NCBI RefSeq assembly: GCF_900103615.1
Contig: NZ_FNGW01000007.1
Location: 1 to 64,000 of the forward strand
Direction: 5' to 3'
Length of the DNA stretch: 64,000 nt
Origin: Romboutsia lituseburensis DSM 797
GTDB taxonomy: Bacteria; Bacillota; Clostridia; Peptostreptococcales; Peptostreptococcaceae
Part shown: positions 55,818-64,000 of the stretch, piece after piece
Layout of the letters: each line of letters starts with the position of its first letter
How positions within the stretch are numbered: position 1 is the stretch's first letter
Made by a program: the position numbers and the translations under genes
The notes under the pieces: model-generated
Seen by the model: the letters and a program-made list of their open reading frames with translations, nothing else
The model's database searches: none
Told to the model about the DNA's origin: nothing

Positions 55818-56756
55818 ATGAATTTAAAAGGCAATATATTTGACATACAAAGCTTTTCTGTTCATGATGGACCAGGTTGTAGAACAACGGTATTTTTTAA
55901 TGGATGTCCTTTGCAATGTAGATGGTGTGCTAATCCTGAAAGTTGGAAAATAAAATCTCATATAATGTTTAGTGAATTATCTTGTAAATATGATAAAGGA
56001 TGCACTGCCTGTAATGATAAATGTAAAAATGGTGGTTTAACTTTTGATGATTCGAATAAGCCAATTTTAAACTGGGATATTTGTAAAACTTGCACAACAT
56101 TTGAATGTGCTAAATCATGTTATAATAATGCATTAAAAATATGCTCAAAGGAATATTCTGTAGAAGAATTAATGGAAATAATAAAAAGAGACTCTAATAA
56201 CTGGAGAAGTAAAGGTGGAGTTACATTTAGTGGCGGAGAGCCATTGATTCATCATGAATATTTAATTAATATACTTAAAGAATGTAAAAAAATAAATATA
56301 CACACAGCTATTGAAACTAGTGCATATGTATCAAGTGATATTTTCTTAAATATTATGGATTATATAGATTTTGCTTTTATAGATCTAAAACATATGGATA
56401 GAGAAAAACACAAAAGTCAAACAGGTGTATATAATGATTTAATACACCAAAATATTAAATTATTGAAAAAATGTAATTGGAATGGTCGATTGGTCATTAG
56501 AGTTCCTGTTATTGGTGGATTCAATGATGATGATGACAATGTATATAAAATTATTGATTTTATGAAAGAAAATGATTTATATGAGATAAACTTATTACCT
56601 TTTCATAGACTTGGAGAAAGTAAATGGAGCCAACTAGGAGAGATTTATGACTATAATGATAAAGGTGATGTAGATCTAAGTAAATTAGAAGAGATACAAG
56701 ATAAATTTTTAGATAATGAAATAGCATGTTATATAGGTCATGAAACTATGTTTTAG
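55818..56756 (+). CDS. hpdA: 4-Hydroxyphenylacetate decarboxylase activating enzyme (HpdA)
   Basis: Radical-SAM activase that makes the glycyl radical on HpdB. 312 residues. FFNGCPLQCRWCANPES holds the CX3CX2C motif for the SAM cluster. A ferredoxin-like insert follows with CKYDKGCTACNDKC and CKTCTTFECAKSC, consistent with extra [4Fe-4S] clusters in this activase type. TFSGGEPLIH is the usual glycine-rich SAM motif. AAAGGAG precedes the ATG by 7 bases; hpdBCA is one operon, ended by a terminator. Confidence 0.93.
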   Translation: MNLKGNIFDIQSFSVHDGPGCRTTVFFNGCPLQCRWCANPESWKIKSHIMFSELSCKYDKGCTACNDKCKNGGLTFDDSNKPILNWDICKTCTTFECAKSCYNNALKICSKEYSVEELMEIIKRDSNNWRSKGGVTFSGGEPLIHHEYLINILKECKKINIHTAIETSAYVSSDIFLNIMDYIDFAFIDLKHMDREKHKSQTGVYNDLIHQNIKLLKKCNWNGRLVIRVPVIGGFNDDDDNVYKIIDFMKENDLYEINLLPFHRLGESKWSQLGEIYDYNDKGDVDLSKLEEIQDKFLDNEIACYIGHETMF

Positions 56757-56789
56757 TTAGAAAATTATACAAATAAAAAATATAAAATA

Positions 56790-56828
56790 AAAACTAGCAA
56801 TTCTAATTATTGAATTGCTAGTTTTTAT
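56790..56828 (+). terminator. Terminator after hpdBCA
   Basis: AAAACTAGCAATTC (56790-56803) and GAATTGCTAGTTTT (56812-56825) form a perfect 14-bp stem with an 8-nt loop and T-rich tail. Confidence 0.93.
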
Positions 56829-56890
56829 TTTATAAAATTAAGGAGTAGAGTTTTTTAGTTACAACTATAGAGGGGAAAGGGTATATTAAC

Positions 56891-57565
56891 ATGAAATTAG
56901 AGGATACAGTCATATATCATAGTATAAAAAAACATATGGATGAAATTGAAATTTATAAATATAAAAAAGGTCAATATATATCTAGTGGGGTAGAAAGTGT
57001 AGACGGAGTGTTTTTTATATTAGAAGGGATTGTTAGAGTTGAATGTATGACTAAGTATGGAAAAAGTTTCTTAGTTGATATAGTTCCAGAGGATGAGTTT
57101 GTAGGAAAAATTAGTGATTTATATGATCAGAGTTTATTTTGTGATATTATTGCAGAAAACTCTGTAACTTTAGCTAAAATAAATGCTTCAACATTTAAGA
57201 TACTTCAAAATAATCCCGAGTTTTTAAATATATTCTTTTTTAAAACTAGTAAAAGAATGTATAATATGTATAAAAAATTAATAATGAAAGATTTATTTAG
57301 ATTTGAAGAACTGTTCGCTCATTATATATTAGAAAATTCAAAGGATGATATTTTTAAATTTAAAAGCATATATAGTTTGTGTCATTTACTATCAACAAGT
57401 CGAAAAAATTTATACAATACAATAAATAAATTTGTAGAAAAAAAATATATAGAAAAAAAAGAAAATACTTTTATTATTAAAGACAAAGATGCTTTAATAA
57501 GTATTTCTAAATATGTTAAAGAGTACACTAGAAAAGATGAAAAAAAATTAAAGTTTGAACTGTAA
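56891..57565 (+). CDS. Crp/Fnr-family transcription regulator
   Basis: A 224-residue regulator. The N-terminal half (about 15-115) is a cyclic-nucleotide-type beta barrel (YKKGQYISSGVESVDGVFFILEGIVRVE). The C-terminal part has a helix-turn-helix (SIYSLCHLLSTSRKNLYNTINKFVEKKYIEKKENTFIIKD). No Fnr-like N-terminal cysteine cluster is seen, so direct oxygen sensing by an iron-sulfur cluster is unlikely. GGGGAAAGGG precedes the ATG. It sits 135 bases after hpdA, behind a terminator, so it has its own promoter; control of hpdBCA is a reasonable guess. Confidence 0.85.
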   Translation: MKLEDTVIYHSIKKHMDEIEIYKYKKGQYISSGVESVDGVFFILEGIVRVECMTKYGKSFLVDIVPEDEFVGKISDLYDQSLFCDIIAENSVTLAKINASTFKILQNNPEFLNIFFFKTSKRMYNMYKKLIMKDLFRFEELFAHYILENSKDDIFKFKSIYSLCHLLSTSRKNLYNTINKFVEKKYIEKKENTFIIKDKDALISISKYVKEYTRKDEKKLKFEL

Positions 57566-57683
57566 AGTAAAATATATGAGAATATATTAATTTAATTTGG
57601 CCACAATAATTATAAATAAATGTATATTACACCTCATAGTTTTAACATCATAGTCTTTTTATACATTTATTTTTAAATAGATT

Positions 57684-57712
57684 AAGTCCTTCAGAATTGA
57701 AGGACTTTTTAT
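57684..57712 (+). terminator. Terminator before the hydroxyacid dehydrogenase
   Basis: AAGTCCTTCA and TGAAGGACTT form a perfect 10-bp stem with a short loop and TTTT tail. A TTGACA at 57714-57719 right after it may be the -35 of the next gene, but a well-spaced -10 is not clear. Confidence 0.85.
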
Positions 57713-57764
57713 TTTGACATAAAATACTTATAATATAACAAAATAATACATGGGAGGGATTGTA

Positions 57765-58700
57765 GTGAAGATTTTATTTACTATAAATTATGGGGAAGAA
57801 AAATTTCAAAAAGTCAGAGAACTAGGATACGATGTAATATATGCTAATGAAAAGAATGTGACAAATGATAAAGATATTAATGAAGTGGATGTATTAGTAA
57901 CATATAATCCATTTAGTACCTTAGATATATCAAAAATGAATAATCTAAAATATATCCAAACATCTAGTGTTGGTGTGGACCAGATACCTAAAGAAAAAAT
58001 AAATGGAAGGAATATAATAATCGCGAATAATAAAGGTGGATATAGCATTCCTATAAGTGAATGGATAGTAATGTATATTTTGCAAATATATAAAAATAGT
58101 AAAATTTTCTATAAACAACAGCAAGATAAAAAGTGGAAAATGAACTTTGACATGACAGAAATATACGGTAGACGAATTGGTTTTGTAGGTACAGGTACAA
58201 TAGCTACAGAAGCAGCTAAGAGGTTAAAAGCTTTTGGTGTTGAACTATGGGGAGTAAATACAAAAGGAACCGATAAAAAATATTTTGATAGGTGCTTTGC
58301 AACAAATGATATGAATGAAGTATTTGAAAACTGCGATACGGTTGTATGTACAACACCAGCTACAAAAGATACTATTGGAATAATAAATAAAGATAAATTC
58401 AGTGTTATGAAAGATAAATCAGTGTTTATAAATGTAGGAAGAGGAAACATTGTAAATGAAAATGATCTAATTAAATATATGTATAAATTTAGAGGGGTAG
58501 CGCTAGATGTATTTCAAGAGGAACCATTGAGCGAAGATAATGAACTATGGAAATTTGCAAATATAACTATAACACCTCATAATTCATGGGTATCAGATAA
58601 AAATAATGATAGGAATTTTAATATGATATATAATAATCTTAAAAATTACATAAATAATAAACCTTTAAATAATACTATGGATATATATAAAGGATATTAG
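57765..58700 (+). CDS. D-2-hydroxyacid dehydrogenase family protein
   Basis: NAD(P)-dependent oxidoreductase, 311 residues, of the D-isomer-specific 2-hydroxyacid dehydrogenase family. The Rossmann motif is GFVGTGTIATEAAKRLKAFG near residue 134. The catalytic Arg is in INVGRGNIVNE, Glu in FQEEPL and His in ITPHNSW. GTG 57765 is preferred: GGGAGG lies 7 bases upstream and the family start MKILFT begins there; ATG 57750 overlaps that site. The substrate is unknown. Position after hpd raises the option of aryl-2-hydroxyacid metabolism, without proof. Confidence 0.85.
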   Translation: MKILFTINYGEEKFQKVRELGYDVIYANEKNVTNDKDINEVDVLVTYNPFSTLDISKMNNLKYIQTSSVGVDQIPKEKINGRNIIIANNKGGYSIPISEWIVMYILQIYKNSKIFYKQQQDKKWKMNFDMTEIYGRRIGFVGTGTIATEAAKRLKAFGVELWGVNTKGTDKKYFDRCFATNDMNEVFENCDTVVCTTPATKDTIGIINKDKFSVMKDKSVFINVGRGNIVNENDLIKYMYKFRGVALDVFQEEPLSEDNELWKFANITITPHNSWVSDKNNDRNFNMIYNNLKNYINNKPLNNTMDIYKGY

Positions 58701-58711
58701 GTGAAAATAAT

Positions 58712-58744
58712 AAAAGTTGCTCTATTAATAGAGTAACTTTTTTG
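58712..58744 (+). terminator. Terminator after the hydroxyacid dehydrogenase
   Basis: AAAGTTGCTCTATTA and ATAGAGTAACTTT pair well and lead into TTTTT. Confidence 0.87.
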
Positions 58745-58921
58745 TCATTAAAGATATTATAATAAATTTTAAAAATTACTAAATATGAAGTGTATTTAGA
58801 AATACCAGTTTTGTTACTCTAAGGTGAATAAAAAATTTCACAAGGATAATGCTAAAATGATATACTAAAATATATTAAAAGTTAGAAAATGGCAATACTA
58901 AAAATGTAAATAAGCATATGA

Positions 58922-60952
<2,031 letters not shown>

Positions 60953-61145
60953 AGTAATATGCTGATATTAAAAAAAGATATTTAATACAATAGATCAAAA
61001 TTAATATTATTTTAAAGTTATTAACGAGTATATAGAAATTGTTAATAGTGGAAAATAACTTGTAATATATGTTAATATTAGTAATATATGAATAAAGTTG
61101 AACGAATGAAAAATCAACATAACATACTTAAGCGAGGTATTAGTA

Positions 61146-62495
61146 ATGGCTAGAATTGATAATAGAAGTAACGATCAGATAAGAGATATAAAAATAACAA
61201 GAAATTATACTAGGTATGCAGAAGGTTCTGTACTAATAGAAATGGGAGAAACTAAAGTTATATGTACGGCATCTATAGAAGAGAAAGTACCACCTTTTTT
61301 AAGACATACAGGAACTGGATGGATAAATGCAGAATATTCTATGCTTCCTAGATCAACTCATCAAAGAAAAATAAGAGAATCATCTAGAGGTAAAGTAGAT
61401 GGAAGAACTCAAGAAATACAAAGATTAATAGGAAGGGCTATTAGATCTGTTATAGATTTAAACAAATTAGGAGAAAGAACTATTTGGGTAGACTGTGATG
61501 TGATTCAAGCTGATGGAGGGACTAGAACTGCTTCAATAACAGGTGCATTTGTTGCAGTAGTAGATGCTCTAGACAAGTTACATAAGTCTAAAGTTATAAA
61601 AGAAATTCCAGTTAGAAATTTTGTGTCAGCTATAAGTGTTGGTATAGTAAATCAAGAGCATGTTTTAGATTTATGCTATGAAGAAGATTCTAACGCACAA
61701 GTTGACATGAATATAATAATGACAGATAAAGGTGAGTTTGTTGAAGTTCAAGGAACAGGTGAAGAACGTCCTTTCTCAAGAACTGATTTAAATGCATTGT
61801 TAGAGCTTGGTGAAAAAGGGAATAAAGAATTAATAAAAGCTCAAAGAGCTGCATTAGGAAAAATAGCAGATGATATATTAGGAATGGAGTATGGGGATGA
61901 AGTAGTTATAGCTACTAATAATGCTCATAAGTTAGAAGAAATAGGGGCTATATTAGACGATTTTGATTATACTATATATTCATTAAAAGATGTAGACTTA
62001 GGTGGAATTGAAATTGTTGAAGATGGAAAAACATTTGAGCATAATGCATTAATAAAAGCTAGAACTATAGCAAAATTAACTAATAAAATAGCTATATCAG
62101 ATGATTCAGGTTTAGAAGTTGACGCTATAGGAAAAAAACCAGGAGTTTATTCAGCTAGATATGCAGGAGAAAATGCTACAGATGAAGAAAATAGACAAAA
62201 GTTAGTTAAAGCATTAGCTAACATTCCAGCAAGTCAAAGAACTGCAAGGTTTGTATCTGCGATAGCTGTAGTTTTCCCAGACGGAAAAGAATTTGTAGTT
62301 AGAGGAACTTGTGAAGGTTCTATAGGATTTGAAGAAAAAGGTAAAAATGGATTTGGATATGACTCATTATTCATAGTAAATGGATACAATAAGACGTTTG
62401 CTGAAATGCCTGCAACTATAAAAAATGGTATAAGTCACAGAGCGAATGCTTTAAAATTAATGAAAAGTGAGTTTAGCAAAAGGGTAGTGAGATAA
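61146..62495 (+). CDS. RNase PH - RdgB (XTP/dITP pyrophosphatase) fusion
   Basis: Two enzymes in one 449-residue chain. Residues 1-245 are RNase PH, which trims tRNA 3' ends with phosphate: [46 protein letters not shown]. Residues 252-447 are a complete RdgB/HAM1 house-cleaning pyrophosphatase: [53 protein letters not shown]. Both active sites look intact. The linker is only a few residues. It overlaps the next gene by one base (TAATG). A purine-rich GCGAGG precedes the ATG. Confidence 0.93.
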   Translation: MARIDNRSNDQIRDIKITRNYTRYAEGSVLIEMGETKVICTASIEEKVPPFLRHTGTGWINAEYSMLPRSTHQRKIRESSRGKVDGRTQEIQRLIGRAIRSVIDLNKLGERTIWVDCDVIQADGGTRTASITGAFVAVVDALDKLHKSKVIKEIPVRNFVSAISVGIVNQEHVLDLCYEEDSNAQVDMNIIMTDKGEFVEVQGTGEERPFSRTDLNALLELGEKGNKELIKAQRAALGKIADDILGMEYGDEVVIATNNAHKLEEIGAILDDFDYTIYSLKDVDLGGIEIVEDGKTFEHNALIKARTIAKLTNKIAISDDSGLEVDAIGKKPGVYSARYAGENATDEENRQKLVKALANIPASQRTARFVSAIAVVFPDGKEFVVRGTCEGSIGFEEKGKNGFGYDSLFIVNGYNKTFAEMPATIKNGISHRANALKLMKSEFSKRVVR

Positions 62496-62965
62496 TGAAA
62501 ATAGGAGTAGTTAGTGATACTCATATGATGAAGAAATTCATCGACAAATCTATACCATATTTGAAAGAGTGCGATTTAATAATTCACGCTGGAGATAATT
62601 TTTCGGATTCAAAGTACATACATAATGAAACTAATGTAGGTATAATGGCTGTAAAAGGAAATTGCGATTTTGACAATGTAGAGGATGAATTATTATTTGA
62701 AGTAGAAGATAAAATAATATTTTTATGCCATGGAGATAAATATGGGGTAAAGTATGGGATAGATGAAATTGAACAAAAGGCTAAATCAGTAAATGCAGAT
62801 ATAGTAATTTTTGGTCATACGCATATTCCATTAAATATAGAAAAGGATAGTATATTATACTTAAATCCTGGAAGTTTATCTTTACCAAGAAGAGTAAACT
62901 ATAAAAGCTTCGTAATAATGGATATAAAACAGGGTCAAATCAATATAAAAGAAATAAGATTATAA
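62495..62965 (+). CDS. YfcE/MJ0936-type phosphodiesterase
   Basis: A 156-residue calcineurin-like metallophosphoesterase. Metal ligands are in GVVSDTHM, IIHAGDN, VKGNCD, LCHGDKYG and FGHTHIP, the whole set expected for the family. Such proteins hydrolyse phosphodiesters in vitro; natural substrate unknown. ATG overlaps the TAA of the RNase PH-RdgB gene by one base, so the two are translationally coupled, a common pairing with rdgB. Confidence 0.88.
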   Translation: MKIGVVSDTHMMKKFIDKSIPYLKECDLIIHAGDNFSDSKYIHNETNVGIMAVKGNCDFDNVEDELLFEVEDKIIFLCHGDKYGVKYGIDEIEQKAKSVNADIVIFGHTHIPLNIEKDSILYLNPGSLSLPRRVNYKSFVIMDIKQGQINIKEIRL

Positions 62966-63013
62966 TGTGGTGTATAAGTGGAATATCCTTAAGTTGCATA
63001 ATGAAGGGAACAC

Positions 63014-63043
63014 TTGTAAATAAAAAAACTTATGTGCTATAAT
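63014..63043 (+). promoter_or_regulatory. Promoter of tig
   Basis: TTGTAA (63014-63019), 18 bases, TATAAT (63038-63043), with TG one base before the -10. It lies 80 bases upstream of the trigger factor gene. Confidence 0.65.
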
Positions 63044-63122
63044 TAAAGAGTTAACTATAAGTATAATGGATTATAATTCCATATACAAAATTATTACATA
63101 ACTATATAGGAGGATTAAGTCA

Positions 63123-64000
63123 ATGAAAGCAGAATTAATAAAAAAAGAAGGCAGCAAAGTGACTTTAAAAATAACTGTAGATAACAATAAATTTGAAGAA
63201 GCAGTAACAAAAGCATACAACAAAACTAAAGGTAAGTACAATATACAAGGGTTCAGAAAAGGTAAAGCACCAAAGGTTGTTATAGAAACTCAATACGGAA
63301 AAGGTGTATTCTACAATGATGCTATAGAAATATTATTCCCAGAAGTATATCCAGAAGCTATAAAGGAATTAAATATAGATCCAATAGATAGACCAGATTT
63401 AGATGTTGAAGAAATAAGCAAAGATAACGGATTAGTAATGGTTGTTAATGTAGAAGTTAAACCAGAATTCGAGTTAGGGGCTTATAAAGGTATAGAAATA
63501 TCTAAAGTTGATAATACTGTAACAGAAGAAGAAGTTAAGTTCAGCTTAGAAGAAATGGTAAATAAAAACGCTAGATTAGTAAGCGTAGAAGATAGAGCAA
63601 TAGAAAATGGAGATACAGCTGTTATAGATTTCGAAGGATTCGAAAACGGTGTAGCTTTCGAAGGTGGAAAAGGTGAAAACTACAGCTTAGCTATAGGATC
63701 AAATACTTTCATACCAGGATTTGAAGAGCAATTAGTTGGTAAAAAAGCTGGAGAAGAAGTAGAAGTTAATGTTACTTTCCCAGAAGAATACCATGCTGAA
63801 AACTTAGCTGGAAAGCCAGTTGTATTCAATGTTAAAGTAAATGATGTAAAAGTTAAAGAATTACCAGCATTAGATGATGAATTCGCTAAAGATGCTAGTG
63901 AATTTGATACATTAGCTGAATTAAGAGCAGACGTAAGAGCTAAATTAGAAGAAGAAGCTAAAAATGCTTCAGAAGCTACAATGAGAAATACTTTAGTTGA
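63123..64000 (+). CDS. tig: Trigger factor (partial, runs off the window)
   Basis: Ribosome-bound chaperone with peptidyl-prolyl isomerase activity. The first 292 codons are present. The ribosome-binding signature QGFRKGKAPKVVIE is near residue 40. The FKBP-type domain (GDTAVIDFEGFENGVAFEGG, IPGFEEQLVGKKAGEEVEVNVTFP) covers about 160-240, and the C-terminal chaperone arm is cut by the window edge. AGGAGG precedes ATG 63123 by about 9 bases. In most Firmicutes clpP and clpX follow. Confidence 0.95.
   Translation, partial: MKAELIKKEGSKVTLKITVDNNKFEEAVTKAYNKTKGKYNIQGFRKGKAPKVVIETQYGKGVFYNDAIEILFPEVYPEAIKELNIDPIDRPDLDVEEISKDNGLVMVVNVEVKPEFELGAYKGIEISKVDNTVTEEEVKFSLEEMVNKNARLVSVEDRAIENGDTAVIDFEGFENGVAFEGGKGENYSLAIGSNTFIPGFEEQLVGKKAGEEVEVNVTFPEEYHAENLAGKPVVFNVKVNDVKVKELPALDDEFAKDASEFDTLAELRADVRAKLEEEAKNASEATMRNTLV

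Noticed and set aside
57621-57631. TGTA-TAT-TACA as a second copy of the hpd operator
   Set aside because: The spacer is 3 bases, not 5, and it lies next to no clear promoter; similarity is probably chance in AT-rich DNA.

Overview
The window is low-GC (about 30%) DNA from an anaerobic Gram-positive clostridium. A Peptostreptococcaceae member near Clostridioides, Romboutsia or Paraclostridium fits best. The grounds are the gene content and order: an rRNA operon followed by uvrB-uvrA, then uvrC-hprK, hydABC, murB-PHP-rapZ-yvcK-whiA and dnaE-pfkA-pyk. A selenocysteine formate dehydrogenase with hydrogenase partners and a 4-hydroxyphenylacetate decarboxylase operon point the same way. The species is not resolved from sequence alone.

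Layout. 1-866: the 3' end of a 23S rRNA, 5S rRNA, two terminators, a folded element of unknown role and the SOS-controlled uvrB promoter. 867-7290: uvrB, uvrA and a YfcC-type transporter. 7384-15424: an oligopeptide transport locus, with oppBCDF and a small membrane protein on the minus strand and two oppA genes on the plus strand. 15533-18287: uvrC and hprK. 18357-22561: the electron-bifurcating hydrogenase HydABC (minus). 22963-29863: mobA, selenocysteine fdhF, a mobB-fdhD fusion and hycB-hydA-hycB, which together encode a hydrogen-dependent CO2 reductase type complex and its cofactor maturation. 29905-33557: cardiolipin synthase and two divergent FNT channels. 33730-38810: murB, a PHP protein, rapZ, yvcK, a Nudix gene and whiA. 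39052-41833: a BceAB-like ABC exporter. 41967-48448: dnaE, pfkA, pyk. 48467-50424: an NSS amino-acid transporter with a 32-residue partner protein, behind a leader that looks like an attenuator and a perfect CodY box. 50544-52672: an unknown membrane protein and an rRNA uracil methyltransferase. 52832-58700: hpdBCA (p-cresol formation), a Crp/Fnr-type regulator and a 2-hydroxyacid dehydrogenase. 58934-64000: ligA, an RNase PH-RdgB fusion, a phosphodiesterase and the start of tig.

How the genes work together. HydABC, the FdhF/HycB/HydA complex and the FNT channels form a hydrogen/formate/CO2 block. MobA, MobB and FdhD serve the molybdopterin enzyme FdhF. The Opp system imports peptides, and the NSS transporter and hpd operon fit amino-acid fermentation, with tyrosine-derived 4-hydroxyphenylacetate leaving as p-cresol.

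Most notable observation: both OppA lipoproteins appear to be circularly permuted. The segment that is C-terminal in ordinary OppA comes first, directly after the lipobox, and the ordinary N-terminal half follows it. The attenuator-like NSS leader and the lone cysteine where FdhD normally has CxxC are the next most interesting items.
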